Positions 29,063 through 41,116 of a DNA stretch of 64,000 nt are shown here, piece after piece. The translations under genes were made by a program, and so were the position numbers. The DNA comes from Saprospirales bacterium (lineage in GTDB: Bacteria; Bacteroidota; Bacteroidia; Chitinophagales; Saprospiraceae), in contig REEI01000041.1 of NCBI GenBank assembly GCA_007695145.1, positions 19,339 to 83,338 on the forward strand, read 5' to 3'. How positions within the stretch are numbered: position 1 is the stretch's first letter; each line of letters begins with the position of its first letter. The notes beneath the pieces were generated by a model. It had not been told where the DNA came from and did not search any database. It saw nothing but the letters and a program-made list of their open reading frames with translations.

Positions 29063-30175
29063 TTATTGGTCCACAATACTGTTGATCTCTCCATCGCTGA
29101 TCAGAAAGATCGTAAATTTCTCATCCATATTCCCAACCGAATCGGTCAGCCTTTCAGCATTGGTGTCCGTTATGAAAATCTGACCCTGGGTGTGATCCCT
29201 CACCAGAGAGAGGAACTCTGAGGCCCTTCTTTTATCCAGACGATCAAACAAATCGTCAAGTAGGAAAGCCGGTTCTATTCCAAGCCGCTCTCTTATCAAA
29301 CTGTGGCCAGCCATTTTTAAAGACAATACTGCCGATTTCAATTGCCCCTGTGAGGCCACATCTCTTATTTTTTTATTGATCAATGTGAATTCCAGATCAT
29401 CTTTGTGAACACCGGTATGGCTTCGTCCCATTATCCGATCTCTCTCTGTACACCGGGCGGTAAGCTCACCGTAATTCCCTTCCTGTAATTGCGAGCGATA
29501 TTGAAAATCAACCGACTCAGCTCCACCTGACAACTTGGTATAATACTGCTCAAAAAAGAAGCTCAAACGTTTGCAATATTCCGTTCGCTTTTCGAAAATC
29601 AGGTGAACATGGGGATAGATTTTATGATCATATGTCTGCAACAGGTCCCAATCGACCCTTCCGTCTTTTTGAGATTTTTTGAGCAGGGCATTTCTCTGTC
29701 GAATTAATTTTCCGTAGTGAATCAATGCTTCCAGATAGGTGCCATCTATCTGTGAAAAGGTGATGTCCAGAACTCTTCTCCGCTCTTTGCTGCCCGAAAG
29801 CAGTAGGTCGATGTCCTGAGGTATCACACTGACCACTGGGTACCTGCCGACATGATCTCCGAGCCGGCTGATTTTTTTGTCGTTCACCTCCAGTGCTTTG
29901 CCTTTTCCAGATTGGTATTTGATGACGATTTTGTCCTCCTCACCCTCCGAATCTGCAATGGCTTCAAGCCTAAAAAAGGTAGCCCCATCCATGAGATAAG
30001 CTTGATCGGTAGAGGTAGTAAGGCCCTTTCCTACAGCGAGAAAATGAATGGCATCCAAAACGGTGGTTTTTCCCGATCCATTTCCTCCGGCTATTCCCAC
30101 AATGCGCCGGCCGAGGTCAAATGAGCTGAACGCGTGATTCCTGAAATTCGTCAAACTAAGTTTCCTGAATTGCAC
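29063..30175 (-). CDS. recF: DNA replication/repair protein RecF
   Basis: MQFRKLSLTNFRNH, Walker A GGNGSGKTTVLDAI, SQGQLKSAVLSLKMAGH signature, LLDDLFDRLDKRR Walker B. Confidence 0.96.
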   Translation of the reverse strand: MQFRKLSLTNFRNHAFSSFDLGRRIVGIAGGNGSGKTTVLDAIHFLAVGKGLTTSTDQAYLMDGATFFRLEAIADSEGEEDKIVIKYQSGKGKALEVNDKKISRLGDHVGRYPVVSVIPQDIDLLLSGSKERRRVLDITFSQIDGTYLEALIHYGKLIRQRNALLKKSQKDGRVDWDLLQTYDHKIYPHVHLIFEKRTEYCKRLSFFFEQYYTKLSGGAESVDFQYRSQLQEGNYGELTARCTERDRIMGRSHTGVHKDDLEFTLINKKIRDVASQGQLKSAVLSLKMAGHSLIRERLGIEPAFLLDDLFDRLDKRRASEFLSLVRDHTQGQIFITDTNAERLTDSVGNMDEKFTIFLISDGEINSIVDQ

Positions 30176-30816
30176 CTACTTGTTATTTTGAATCAAATAT
30201 GCGAAAAAAATAGATTCCATGGGTATCATTTCACAAAGTCTGAAATAATCCTCCCCATTTTTAGCCATTTCTTTTTAGCCCTACCAACCATGCTTCAAAT
30301 TTTTCGAGGAGCCATATCTGTAAAGGATTTTTTTTGGAGATCACTCATTCAGTATGCCATTGGAGTATCTATTCCATGTTTTAGAATGAAAGCTATCACT
30401 AAATTTTTGTCGACAGCTTTATATCTGCCGCCTTTTTTGCTTAAGAGTGCAAACCAATCCCCCAGCTGTCTCCAGGAAAGGTTTTATCGGCTCGTCACCC
30501 TTGATGATGAAAGTAATCATTGACTTTTCTCCCATTCATACACGCTTGCGGCCAGGGGGGAGCAATAGTGGAGCCGTCTGGCTGGAAACTCATGCCTAAT
30601 CTCAGGGTGCATTGATTTGCTCTTCATTTTTCACAAAATATAAACTGTTGATTATCTTTGTGGGGAATCCTGTGCAGGTGGTAGATATGGTTTTCAATAC
30701 AGTGAATTTCGAGCTGTAATGAAAAAATTCCAAAACCTGATCGATTCATATAATTTGAGTGTTGGATTGCGTTAAAGCAGGATAGGAATTTTTTTAAGCA
30801 CTAAGTAAGAAAACAT

Positions 30817-32319
30817 ATGGGTTTAGGACAACTTACAATTGTAATTCTGATAATAGCCGCAGCGCTAACTGCCCTAACCGGATTAGTGATGAAGCGAAAT
30901 GAAAACTGGTTGGTGTCGTATCTTCAGCATGCCACCGGTTCTCTTTTTATTTTCTCGGGCTGGGTCAAGGTGGTTGATCCCATGGGTACCGGTTTTAAAC
31001 TGGAACAGTACTTTGCAGAATTTCAGGCAACCTTTGAGGGCACCTGGTTCTCTTTTATTGCCCCGTTGTTTCCTATGATGGGAAACTATGCCCTGGCAAT
31101 GAGTGTGGTTGTTATCATTGTAGAGATACTTTTGGGAATCATGCTGATCCTTGGCATGTGGAGAAAATTTACTGCCTGGGCTTTCTTTCTGCTCGTGGCC
31201 TTTTTTACCTTTCTCACCGGTTTCACCTATTTGACTGGATACGTACCCTCCGGTGTTAACTTTTTCCAGTTTTCGCAATGGGGTGAATACAATCCTACAA
31301 ATATGAGGGTGACCGATTGTGGTTGCTTTGGTGACTTTATTGTCATCGAACCTAAGGTTTCCTTCTTTAAAGACCTCATATTGTTGGTGCCTGCCATTTT
31401 CTTCCTGTTTACTTACGGCAAAATGCACCAACTATTCAATGAAAAAGTGAGACATATTGTGGTGGTTGCCTCCTCTATCATTTTATTGGTTTACGCCTTC
31501 AGCAACTTCGCCTGGAATCTCCCTCATATCGATTTCAGAGCGTTTCATGAAGGTGCAGACATAAGGACACAACTAAATCTTGAAAGAGATGCTGCAGCCA
31601 ATGTGCAGGTGGTGGCATGGGATCTAAAGAACAATGAGACCGGTGAGGTAATTCGTTTGTCAACAGAAGAGTATTTCGCAAACCTGACTTCCTACCGGGA
31701 GACACATTCTGTGGTGAGGCAAATTCAATCTGAACCGGAAATAGAAGAGACCAAGGTTTCTGACTTTATGATTAATGACCTTGAAGGTTTTGATGTAACG
31801 GATGATTTTTTGGAATATTCCGGACACTCAATTATGATTGTTACCTACAATCTTCCAGGCTCAACTATTCGGGAATCTCAAACTGTAATGGATTCCATTT
31901 TTGCTATTGATTCTATCACAATGGTTGGACAGGATGGTATGGACTCCCTGATTGTAATTGAACGATTGGATGAAGTGATCGAGAGAGAGGAAGAAATCAT
32001 CACCTACAACTGGAACGAACGGTTTAACAGGCACTTTCACGAGAAAATTATCCCCTTTGTGAATGCTGCCTCAGAAAGAGGTGTGCAGATAGTGTTGGTG
32101 TCCGGAGAGGGCAATACCCACAAACTTGAAAGCTTTCAAAGAGAGATGGGTATGGAGAATGTCAGCTTTTATTTTGCTGATGACATACTGCTGAAAACCA
32201 TAATCAGGTCCAGTCCGGGAGTGGTATGGTGGCACGATGGGGTCATCCTTAAAAAATGGCACAAAAGCAGGCTTCCTGAATTTCAAAGCATTGAAACTGA
32301 TTTGTTGGCGGAGCGTTAG
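30817..32319 (+). CDS. BT_3928-like membrane protein (DoxX-like N-terminus, thioredoxin-fold-like C-terminus)
   Basis: SLFIFSGWVKVVDPMGTGFKLEQYFAEF and VTDCGCFGDFIVIEPKVSFFKDL; C-terminal PFVNAASERGVQIVLVSGEG ... VWWHDGVILKKWHKSRLP. Confidence 0.8.
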   Translation: MGLGQLTIVILIIAAALTALTGLVMKRNENWLVSYLQHATGSLFIFSGWVKVVDPMGTGFKLEQYFAEFQATFEGTWFSFIAPLFPMMGNYALAMSVVVIIVEILLGIMLILGMWRKFTAWAFFLLVAFFTFLTGFTYLTGYVPSGVNFFQFSQWGEYNPTNMRVTDCGCFGDFIVIEPKVSFFKDLILLVPAIFFLFTYGKMHQLFNEKVRHIVVVASSIILLVYAFSNFAWNLPHIDFRAFHEGADIRTQLNLERDAAANVQVVAWDLKNNETGEVIRLSTEEYFANLTSYRETHSVVRQIQSEPEIEETKVSDFMINDLEGFDVTDDFLEYSGHSIMIVTYNLPGSTIRESQTVMDSIFAIDSITMVGQDGMDSLIVIERLDEVIEREEEIITYNWNERFNRHFHEKIIPFVNAASERGVQIVLVSGEGNTHKLESFQREMGMENVSFYFADDILLKTIIRSSPGVVWWHDGVILKKWHKSRLPEFQSIETDLLAER

Positions 32320-32924
32320 GATTTAAAGACCGCCATATTGCCCTTGTTCCCTCTTCAGGCTTATTTCTTGTGAAAAAATAAGGCCGACCCAAAAGTTTGG
32401 CAGGGTTAAGAGCAATTGAGCCCCGATGTGTTTTTTCTGCGGTTTGAAAATAGACTATAAGAAGGAAAGGTTTAGAGAGGAAATTGGCTGCAGGGAGTTT
32501 ATCATATCACTCGTCTTTGCGATTTGCATGCATTGATCGCTTTCGGCCATTCATAAGTACCTCAACTTAACAATTGGATCGTCCCTGCAGATGGGAAACT
32601 GTATAGGTATCCTCAAACGCTGCGAACAATTCCAATGAGTGACCACTCCTCATTTGTCTTTAGTATAAGCCAATCCACTACCAAAATCATTGGTGATATA
32701 GTCCTCATAATCAATTGCCTGAGAATGCTTAACACATTCTTTAGGTTTATTTTGGCCCGGAAGTCCTCATTATACGCTCAGAATGTTTTTCTTTGCACTG
32801 AGAATTGAGGCCAATGATCTGAATGGATGTGTTTTCTGATATTCATGATGGTGATGGCCTATGTCTTCAATTGCTCAATAAATGTTTTATTGAGTTTGTT
32901 TTAAAAATGTAATTATCCTTCAAA

Positions 32925-33863
32925 ATGTTGAGCAGGAGAATCGTTCGCGTAAAAGTAATGCAGCTTCTTTACAGCCTGAATTCAGATAGAAAGTTGAAAC
33001 CCAATGAGGTAATTGAGAATTATAAAAAGGGCGTAGAGGATTCTTATGAGTTGCTTCTTTTTACGGTATATGCGCTGGTGAAGATCACCCGGATAGCACT
33101 GGAAGAGGAGGAAAGGCGAAAGGCTAAGCTTCTCCCAGGTGAGGATGATAAGAACTTTGTTCCCAAGCTGTACGACAACCCGCTGATTAAAGAACTTGAG
33201 GAATCCTCCTATCTCACTAAGATAGTTGAGAAGAATAAATTTGCAAACTCGGCCGATACTGATCTTATCCGGCAAATCTACCGAAAGTACGCCAAGCAGG
33301 ACAGTTACAAGGAATATGTTTACTCGAACTCTGATACTATCGAAAGTCACCGGAAAGGACTGCTGGACCTTTTTCGCTTTGTCAGGAAAAATGATATCTT
33401 TGAGGAGCTGGTAGAAAGTCGTTTCAGTCATTGGGAAGACGATAGGTCGCTGATTATTGGTGCGGTGAAAAAAATTGTAAAAGCCCTTCCCTCAGGGAAA
33501 GATGACTTGTTAAAGGAGTTTTATCCCGATGAAGATACCTGGAAGGACTTTGGGTTGTTTTTACTGGAAAAAACCATAGAGGAAGACCGGGAGCTGCGCC
33601 ATACTTTGAACCCTGCTTTGAAAAATTGGGACGAGGATAGATTGACTACCATTGATAACATACTGCTGAAAATGGCTTTGTGTGAGTTTATGTTTTTTCC
33701 CTCAATTCCCACAACGGTCACCATCAACGAGTATATGGAGGTTGCAAAACTCTACAGTACTGCCCGGTCAAAGGACTTTATCAATGGGTTGTTAGATCGG
33801 CTTACCGGAGACCTGGAGGAGATGGGAAAGTTGAATAAGATGGGCAGGGGACTTAAGCAGTGA
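32925..33863 (+). CDS. nusB: Transcription antitermination factor NusB (long Bacteroidota form)
   Basis: MLSRRIVRVKVMQLLYSLN; C-terminal WDEDRLTTIDNILLKMALCEFMFFPSIPTTVTINEYMEVAKLYSTARSKDFINGLLDRL. Confidence 0.95.
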   Translation: MLSRRIVRVKVMQLLYSLNSDRKLKPNEVIENYKKGVEDSYELLLFTVYALVKITRIALEEEERRKAKLLPGEDDKNFVPKLYDNPLIKELEESSYLTKIVEKNKFANSADTDLIRQIYRKYAKQDSYKEYVYSNSDTIESHRKGLLDLFRFVRKNDIFEELVESRFSHWEDDRSLIIGAVKKIVKALPSGKDDLLKEFYPDEDTWKDFGLFLLEKTIEEDRELRHTLNPALKNWDEDRLTTIDNILLKMALCEFMFFPSIPTTVTINEYMEVAKLYSTARSKDFINGLLDRLTGDLEEMGKLNKMGRGLKQ

Positions 33864-33893
33864 TTTTATCCTTTCGGAAATACTTCATTTATA

Positions 33894-35432
33894 ATGGACC
33901 AAAAAGTTATTATCTATGATTTTGGCTCGCAATACACGCAGTTGATTGGACGACGTGTTCGCGAACTCAACTTCTATTGTGAAATTCATCCCTACAATAA
34001 AAAGCTGGTTATCGATCAACAGGTCAAAGCTGTTATTCTCTCAGGTTCGCCTTTTTCCGTCAGAGAGCACAATGCCCTCTACTTTGATTTGGATCAGGTG
34101 CTTGGAAAAGTGCCGGTGCTCGGAATTTGCTACGGTGCTCAGTTGATTGCACATCAATTGGAGGGACAGGTGGAACGATCCAGCAGTCGGGAATACGGGC
34201 GCGCTATTCTCAATAGCACCCTCTCAGATCGCTTGTTCTCCGGTGTTGAAAATGGATCACAAATCTGGATGTCCCACGGAGATCACATATTAAAACTTCC
34301 CGATGGTTTTGAAACCATTGCAACTACCAAGTCTATACCTGTAGCAGCATTCAGGTCAAAACCTGGGAATTATCCACAGCCTATATACGGCCTTCAATTT
34401 CACCCTGAAGTTACACACACTGTAGACGGAAGCAGAGTATTGGATAATTTTATTGCCAATATTGCTGGAATGGAGCCCAATTGGACTCCCGCATCATTTG
34501 CAGACGAGACTATCAGCGAATTAAAGGAAATGCTTCATGGGGAATCTGTAGTAATGGGTTTGTCAGGTGGAGTTGACTCCTCTGTGGCGGCTACTTTGCT
34601 CCACCGAGCAATAGGAGAACGATTACATTGTATATTTGTGGACAATGGTTTGTTGCGTCTCAGAGAGTTTGAGGAGGTTTTGAGGGTTTACGAGAAATTG
34701 GGCCTCAATGTAAAGGGAGTAGATGCCTCTCATCTCTTTTTAAACCCACTTCAAGGAGTGTCCGATCCGGAAGAGAAGCGGAAGATCATCGGAAAGGTTT
34801 TTATCGATGTTTTTCAGCAAGAAGCAGCCGCTTTAGATAATGTAAGATGGTTGGGCCAGGGTACTATCTATCCGGATGTGATTGAATCGGTCTCCGTTCA
34901 TGGACCCTCCGTGACCATCAAGTCCCATCACAACGTTGGTGGCTTGCCCGAATTGATGGATTTGAAGATTGTTGAGCCGCTCAGGATGTTGTTTAAGGAT
35001 GAAGTAAGGAAAGTAGGGCAAGAGTTGGGATTGCCACCGGAATTGCTGAATAGACATCCCTTTCCGGGACCCGGACTAGCCATTCGAATTCTGGGTGCTG
35101 TGAGTCGTGGAAAGGTTGAAATGTTGCAGAAAGCTGACCATATCTTTATCGATGGACTGAAGAGATTCGGGCTGTACGACGAGGTATGGCAGGCAGGTGC
35201 CATACTTTTGCCGATTCACTCTGTAGGGGTGATGGGAGACGAGCGCACCTATGAACAAGTAGTTGCCTTAAGAGCGGTGACCTCAGTGGATGGAATGACC
35301 GCCCAGTGGGCTGATCTTCCTCACGACTTTCTGGCTGAAATATCGGGAAGCATCATTAATAACGTTAAAGGAATAAACAGAGTAGTTTATGACATCAGCA
35401 GCAAACCGCCTTCTACTATTGAATGGGAGTAG
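33894..35432 (+). CDS. guaA: GMP synthase (glutamine-hydrolysing)
   Basis: [82 protein letters not shown]. Confidence 0.98.
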   Translation: MDQKVIIYDFGSQYTQLIGRRVRELNFYCEIHPYNKKLVIDQQVKAVILSGSPFSVREHNALYFDLDQVLGKVPVLGICYGAQLIAHQLEGQVERSSSREYGRAILNSTLSDRLFSGVENGSQIWMSHGDHILKLPDGFETIATTKSIPVAAFRSKPGNYPQPIYGLQFHPEVTHTVDGSRVLDNFIANIAGMEPNWTPASFADETISELKEMLHGESVVMGLSGGVDSSVAATLLHRAIGERLHCIFVDNGLLRLREFEEVLRVYEKLGLNVKGVDASHLFLNPLQGVSDPEEKRKIIGKVFIDVFQQEAAALDNVRWLGQGTIYPDVIESVSVHGPSVTIKSHHNVGGLPELMDLKIVEPLRMLFKDEVRKVGQELGLPPELLNRHPFPGPGLAIRILGAVSRGKVEMLQKADHIFIDGLKRFGLYDEVWQAGAILLPIHSVGVMGDERTYEQVVALRAVTSVDGMTAQWADLPHDFLAEISGSIINNVKGINRVVYDISSKPPSTIEWE

Positions 35433-36840
35433 CTTCGTCACTCTGTGTTCGGTTATTTTACTCTCCATTTTTTTGTTTTCCTGTCGCGCACAACGTCCCT
35501 CGCCAGAAGTGAGACCTGATGCCCTGCCTGAAGTTAGTGAAGATGAAAAACCTGTTCTCCTTGACACTATACAATGGGTAGACAAAAGCGGGCAGGATTT
35601 CACTCCTGTGAGTTATCCGGAAGACTCTCCCTATAGGGAGCGGATTCCCACAGAGCTTCCGACACCTGTATTGAAGGATAGATATGTGATCACAGTGGTT
35701 CTGTCCATGGATGAATGGCCTAAAGAAACCATTTGGGAGGACCTGTTGGATGAGGAAATGGATGAAGAGGAGAAAGAAGAAATATTGGAACTGATGCCCA
35801 GATTGAACGAAAGAGCCCTCGCCTTTCTGAATGGGTTTGAGTTTGCCTTTCGAAAGGAATATTCCGAACAGGTCCACTTTACCATAGAGGTAGTGGCCAT
35901 TGGAGAAAATAGTAACGATCAGAAAATTAGGGAGGTCTTTTCCGGTCTCAAGCATCAACCAGACCTAATTATCGGTGGCGAGAATCGCACAGAGTTGGAG
36001 AGCCTTGCCAGAGTAGCCGCCTCTATGGATGCTGTTTTGATCAACCCCTGGTTCCCCGGAAACTTTAATGTCCCGGGCTTTTCAAGAGTGGTTAGCCTGC
36101 AGCCTCCTTTGAGAGCACATTTTGATGCATTGTTGAGGCACCTTCACAGTATGCAGGCGGATGACCGTTTTTATGTGGTTTACTCCCCCAGAGAAGAAAC
36201 CAGAGTGAAGGAGTTCAGAAATTTGTTCCATAAAGAGTTTCCAGACAGGGTTTTTGGAGAAATTTTTTTCAGGGATGATGTTGAAATTTTAGAGTTTGAA
36301 TTCGATGAATTTTTTGAGGAAGAATCAAGAACTTTTTTCTTTCTTCCGATGACCAGAAATCACCCCTTTATCTATCCTATATTGAGAACATTAGATTTAA
36401 AAATACCCAAAGAAAAATTTGAAGTTTTAGGCCTTACACTGTGGGATAGAGATGTGCATATTGAACTGCACTCAAAACTGGATGTGATCAATACTTCTAT
36501 GAATCTTCCAGTGGATGGAGATACTATGCTACATGAATTCAACTCACTGTTCTTCAATAAAATGGGGTATATTGGGTCCGCTGAAGAATACGAGGCCTAT
36601 GCAATAGGAGATTTTGTGCGGAGGGCACTTATTTTATATGGCACGGACTTCCCACTGTACCTTCCATTTGCCCGATTTTATTCTGGAAGTTTTCGATTTA
36701 ATTTTGGCCAAAATATTGGGATCGAAACACCAGTTGAATCTTTTGGAAAAATAGATCCAAACCTTCAAAATAATGGCCTTTTTATTTTGAGATTTGATAA
36801 CGGAAAATTCAAAGATATTGAATCATTAAATTCAAGATAA
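35389..36840 (+). CDS. Lipoprotein with periplasmic-binding-protein type 1-like (amino-acid ABC substrate-binding-like) fold
   Basis: Lipobox [42 protein letters not shown]...; overlaps the guaA 3' end by 44 nt in another frame, so the true start may be slightly downstream. Confidence 0.75.
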   Translation: MTSAANRLLLLNGSSFVTLCSVILLSIFLFSCRAQRPSPEVRPDALPEVSEDEKPVLLDTIQWVDKSGQDFTPVSYPEDSPYRERIPTELPTPVLKDRYVITVVLSMDEWPKETIWEDLLDEEMDEEEKEEILELMPRLNERALAFLNGFEFAFRKEYSEQVHFTIEVVAIGENSNDQKIREVFSGLKHQPDLIIGGENRTELESLARVAASMDAVLINPWFPGNFNVPGFSRVVSLQPPLRAHFDALLRHLHSMQADDRFYVVYSPREETRVKEFRNLFHKEFPDRVFGEIFFRDDVEILEFEFDEFFEEESRTFFFLPMTRNHPFIYPILRTLDLKIPKEKFEVLGLTLWDRDVHIELHSKLDVINTSMNLPVDGDTMLHEFNSLFFNKMGYIGSAEEYEAYAIGDFVRRALILYGTDFPLYLPFARFYSGSFRFNFGQNIGIETPVESFGKIDPNLQNNGLFILRFDNGKFKDIESLNSR

Positions 36841-36864
36841 AAGCTGCTAACTTTTGGCAAAAAT

Positions 36865-37497
36865 ATGAAAATCAATCAGAGAAGGCTGGAGAGAATTCGT
36901 AAAACAGTTGCCAATCGTCAATTAGATTTCACCGTTGTGATGGAGCACTTCACTGATCTGCACAATATGGGTGCAGTCCTCCGGTCTTGTGAAGCAGTTG
37001 GCATCCAAAACGTTCATCTGATCCCCCATCCTGAATCCGGTCGCAAGCGAAATGTGAAGCTCGGAAAAAGAACTTCAGCAGGTGCTCGAAAATGGTTGAA
37101 TGTTTTTACCCACGACAATATTGACGAATGCTTTGAATATTTGCGCCCAAAGTATCAGCAAATTCTCTGTACTTCACTCTCAGGGCCTTCAAAAAGCGTT
37201 TATGAGACGGATCTAACGCTCAGAACCGCCGTCATTCTTGGAAATGAGAAACTAGGTGTAAGTGAAAGAGCCGTGCAACTCTCGGACGGAAATTTATTGA
37301 TTCCCATGATGGGTATGATGGAATCCCTCAATGTGTCGGTTGCCTGCTCTGTCATCCTTTTTGAAGGGATGCGACAGAGGTTGGCTGCTGGAAAATATTC
37401 TGATGAACTCGGCCCTGATAAGACCTCTCTATATGAAGATTATCTCGAGCGACACAGGAGCAGGTATAAAGGAAAGAAAAGCAAGTCAATGCAATAG
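36865..37497 (+). CDS. TrmH/SpoU-family RNA 2'-O-methyltransferase
   Basis: VVMEHFTDLHNMGAVLRSCEAVGIQNVHLIP, AVILGNEKLGVSERAVQLSDGNLLIPMMGMMESLNVSVACSVILFEGMRQR. Confidence 0.93.
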   Translation: MKINQRRLERIRKTVANRQLDFTVVMEHFTDLHNMGAVLRSCEAVGIQNVHLIPHPESGRKRNVKLGKRTSAGARKWLNVFTHDNIDECFEYLRPKYQQILCTSLSGPSKSVYETDLTLRTAVILGNEKLGVSERAVQLSDGNLLIPMMGMMESLNVSVACSVILFEGMRQRLAAGKYSDELGPDKTSLYEDYLERHRSRYKGKKSKSMQ

Positions 37498-37630
37498 GTT
37501 GTTTAGCCAATCAAGTAGTGCGTTTTCACTCCTTGTTGCTATGTAATGCTTAAGGTGACCTGACATTTTTTTCGATTGTACCACAAACGATTCGGCAATC
37601 TTCTCTATACCTTATTCAAGTTTCACATTT

Positions 37631-37870
37631 CTTAATGAATCAGAAATAGTATGCCTTATGGGCACAAATAGCAGAAAGCCAAGAGTCAAATACTTGAGAG
37701 CCTTGATTTTTTTGTTACTTTTTGAACTTGTGCTGAGCCTGTCGTGGCATCAAGTAAAAACGTAAGGGAGATTGCGAGAAAACTATTATATACCTATAAG
37801 GATTTGATTGATGAGAAGTGGAAAATAAATACAAGTCATTGATAAACAATTGATAAAATGATTCAACTAA
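37631..37870. repeat. Dispersed intergenic repeat, copy A
   Basis: Shares ordered similar blocks with 63630..64000: aatgaatcaga.atag.atgcc; gccttgattttttt.ttactttttg.acttgtgctg; ttgatga...gtgga...aagt.attgat..acaattga...atgatt. Confidence 0.65.
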
Positions 37871-38089
37871 GCATTTTATTACTATATAAACAATTGATCC
37901 AATAGTAATTACCTGGTTAGAATCTTTAGTTAAGCAAACGGTACTATCCAAAGGATTTATGCTTGTGCAGCTTATCAAGTTGTCAACAGTTGTTGCATTC
38001 ATTGCCCTTTCTTGAGTCAAAAAGAATTTCAAGCCCTATGCTCCTGAATCCAATAAAATGCTCATTTTTGCATCAAAATAGTTTTAAAT

Positions 38090-39271
38090 ATGCGCTTATC
38101 CACGCGAATAGAAGAGATGGAGGAATCCGCCACCCTAAAAATGGCCCAACTGGCCAGAGACCGCCAGGCTGAAGGAAAGAAGGTGATTTCCCTTTCTCTG
38201 GGAGAACCGGACTTTGACACTCCCATGTTTATCAAGGAAGCCGCCTGGCAGGCTTTGAAGGACGGTCACACCCGGTATACTGCCGTTCCCGGTATTCCGG
38301 AACTACGAAGGGCTATCTGCGACAAGTTTTTGAGGGAAAATGGACTCCATTATTCACCTGCAGAGATCGTCGTCAGCAATGGGGCCAAGCAATCCATAGC
38401 AAATGTGTGTCTCTCACTTTTGGACCCCGGAGATGAAGTGATCCTACTTGCTCCATATTGGGTATCCTATTTTGAAATCGTAAGATTGGCAGGCGGCATT
38501 CCGGTTGAACTGAAGGCCGGAGTAGAACAGGACTACAAGGTGAATGCAGATCAATTGCGAGCGGCACTAAGCGATAAAACCAGATTGATAATATTTTCCA
38601 CTCCCTGCAATCCCACAGGTAGTGTGTTTTCCGAGCAGGAATTAAAGCGGATAGCAGAGGTTGTTCTTGAAAGAGAAGACTTGATGATACTGTCCGATGA
38701 GATTTATGAATACATTAATTTCTCAGACAATCATTTCTCCATAGGTTCAATCCCGGGAATGAAAGAGAGAACCATTACCGTCAATGGGTTTAGCAAGGGT
38801 TTTGCCATGACCGGGTGGCGCCTGGGGTATATGGGAGCGCCGGAGTGGCTGTCTGCGGCTTGCTCTAAGATGCAGGGGCAGTTTACTTCCGGGGCTAATT
38901 CCTTTTCTCAGGTGGCTGCAATTAAAGCGCTGACCAGTACCTCTGGTGAAGTTGCTGAAATGAAAGAGGTTTTTCGCTCCAGGAAAGCACTGGTGGTTGA
39001 ACTTTTGTCGCGTATACCGGGATTGAAGGTCAATGATCCCAAAGGTGCTTTTTACGTCTTCCCCGATGCTTCGGGTATTGTGGGTAGAATTATCAATGGT
39101 CAGCGGATTGAATCGGTGGATCAGCTCTGCATGCTGTTTATGGAAAAGCTTGGGGTGGCTGTTGTTCCCGGCTCGGCATTCGGAGCCCCTGAGTGCTTTA
39201 GAATTTCATACGCTGCTTCGGATCGGGAGCTTCGCGAGGCTATTTCTCTTATTCACGCGTTCCTTGAGTAA
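38090..39271 (+). CDS. PLP-dependent aminotransferase class I/II (aspartate aminotransferase-like)
   Basis: ISLSLGEPDFDTP, YTAVPGIPELRRAIC, FSTPCNPTGSVFS, ILSDEIYEYINF, VNGFSKGFAMTGWRLGYMGAP. Confidence 0.96.
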   Translation: MRLSTRIEEMEESATLKMAQLARDRQAEGKKVISLSLGEPDFDTPMFIKEAAWQALKDGHTRYTAVPGIPELRRAICDKFLRENGLHYSPAEIVVSNGAKQSIANVCLSLLDPGDEVILLAPYWVSYFEIVRLAGGIPVELKAGVEQDYKVNADQLRAALSDKTRLIIFSTPCNPTGSVFSEQELKRIAEVVLEREDLMILSDEIYEYINFSDNHFSIGSIPGMKERTITVNGFSKGFAMTGWRLGYMGAPEWLSAACSKMQGQFTSGANSFSQVAAIKALTSTSGEVAEMKEVFRSRKALVVELLSRIPGLKVNDPKGAFYVFPDASGIVGRIINGQRIESVDQLCMLFMEKLGVAVVPGSAFGAPECFRISYAASDRELREAISLIHAFLE

Positions 39272-39547
39272 GAACCTCTCGCTGTGGTAACTGACTCTCT
39301 CAATGAAATCTTCTTATTGAATTTCTAGTTGCAATATTTTATTTTAAAATTTACAAAAGTGCAACCTGATAAGAACTCCATTTTTTAGAAATAGAAGTAA
39401 GCGATATAACCTCCACCGCTTTCCAAAATAGGAATTTTTTAACACTGTATTTTCTTTCCCGGCTGTCTGAACTTAGCTTGCTCAGACCTTTCATAGGCCG
39501 TTAACCTACTATTCAAGAAAGGAATGATACTCATTTGCTAAAAATCC

Positions 39548-39555
39548 TATCTTTG
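39548..39555 (+). promoter_or_regulatory. Bacteroidota-type -7 element (TATCTTTG)
   Basis: Matches TAnnTTTG, 20 nt upstream of the carboxylase ATG. Confidence 0.35.
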
Positions 39556-39574
39556 CAGAAAACCTACTGAAAGA

Positions 39575-41116
39575 ATGTCAGAACATAAGGAACGACTGGA
39601 AAAAATGAGAGCGGAGGCACTTCTCGGTGGAGGTGCCAACCGCATTGAGAAACAACACGCCAAAGGCAAATTGACCGCTCGCGAGCGAATTGAGTTGCTA
39701 TTGGATAAGGGAAGCTTTCAGGAAATTGGTATGTTTGTCATGCACCGGAGCACGGATTTTGGGATGGAGAATCAAAGGGTTCCCGGCGATGGAGTAGTTA
39801 CCGGCTACGGTACAGTCAATGGTCGACTCACATACGTTTTCTCTCAGGATTTTACGGTATTTGGAGGATCGCTTTCCGAGACTCATGCAGAGAAAATATG
39901 CAAGATAATGGATATGGCCATGGCCAATGGAGCCCCCTTGATCGGATTGAATGACAGCGGTGGAGCCAGAATCCAGGAGGGGGTCAATTCACTGGGTGGT
40001 TATGCCGATATTTTTTACAGAAATGTTTTGGCAAGTGGGGTAGTACCGCAGATTTCTGCCATCATGGGGCCTTGTGCCGGCGGGGCGGTTTATTCGCCCG
40101 CGATGACGGATTTTGTGGTCATGGTTCAGAAAACTTCCTATATGTTTGTGACGGGTCCCAATGTGGTCAAGACGGTGACCAATGAGGAGGTAAGTGCTGA
40201 AGAACTCGGAGGAGCATCTACTCACAGCACTCGCTCCGGGGTAAATCAATTGGTAGCCGTAAACGATGTAGACTGTATCGCTAAGATCAGGCAATTACTT
40301 TCCTATTTGCCGCAAAATAACAATGAAAAGCCTCCAATCATTGATTATATCTTTGGAGATGAATCCAGACCTGCATTGGATACAATCATTCCGGAAAGCT
40401 CCAATCAGCCCTACGATATGAAGGAGGTGATTCAGGAACTTGCAGACGAGGACTCTTTTTTTGAGATACAGAAGGACTTTGCCGACAATATAGTAGTGGG
40501 ATTCTTGAGGATGGCCGGTAGGAGTCTTGGAGTCATTGCCAATCAGCCATATTCCCTCGCGGGTGTATTGGATGTCAACAGCAGTAAAAAAGCTGCTCGC
40601 TTTGTAAGATTTTGCGATGCCTTTAATATTCCGATGCTGGTTCTCGTGGATGTACCAGGGTTTCTGCCAGGAACAGACCAGGAGTGGAATGGGATTATTT
40701 CTAATGGCGCTAAATTGTTGTACGCCTTCAGCGAAGCTACAGTCCCTAGTGTCACAGTCATTACCCGCAAAGCCTATGGAGGTGCATACGATGTGATGAA
40801 TTCCAAACACATCGGGGCTGACTTTAACTTTGCATGGCCCACAGCTGAAATTGCAGTAATGGGCGCAAAAGGTGCCTCTGAGATTATATTCCGAAAGGAA
40901 ATTGGGAATTCAGAAGATCCGGAACAAAAATTGAGGGAGAAAGAATTGGAATATGCTGAAAAATTTGCACACCCATATCGCGCAGCAGAAAGGGGCTTCA
41001 TTGATGAAGTCATTAATCCCTCAGAAACCCGAAAAAGGCTGATAGCAGCCTTTGACTCTCTTGAGAACAAAAAGGTATGGCGTCCCGGAAAAAAGCACGG
41101 AAATATTCCCCTTTGA
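39575..41116 (+). CDS. Acyl-CoA carboxylase beta subunit (propionyl/methylmalonyl-CoA carboxyltransferase type)
   Basis: [119 protein letters not shown]. Confidence 0.97.
   Translation: MSEHKERLEKMRAEALLGGGANRIEKQHAKGKLTARERIELLLDKGSFQEIGMFVMHRSTDFGMENQRVPGDGVVTGYGTVNGRLTYVFSQDFTVFGGSLSETHAEKICKIMDMAMANGAPLIGLNDSGGARIQEGVNSLGGYADIFYRNVLASGVVPQISAIMGPCAGGAVYSPAMTDFVVMVQKTSYMFVTGPNVVKTVTNEEVSAEELGGASTHSTRSGVNQLVAVNDVDCIAKIRQLLSYLPQNNNEKPPIIDYIFGDESRPALDTIIPESSNQPYDMKEVIQELADEDSFFEIQKDFADNIVVGFLRMAGRSLGVIANQPYSLAGVLDVNSSKKAARFVRFCDAFNIPMLVLVDVPGFLPGTDQEWNGIISNGAKLLYAFSEATVPSVTVITRKAYGGAYDVMNSKHIGADFNFAWPTAEIAVMGAKGASEIIFRKEIGNSEDPEQKLREKELEYAEKFAHPYRAAERGFIDEVINPSETRKRLIAAFDSLENKKVWRPGKKHGNIPL

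Noticed and set aside
30134-30523. 129-aa plus-strand ORF overlapping the recF start
   Set aside because: No recognisable domain, overlaps recF antisense, and composition looks like translated noncoding DNA.
30883-31431. 182-aa minus-strand ORF antisense to the DoxX-like gene
   Set aside because: Fully contained in a strongly supported membrane-protein gene; no motif.
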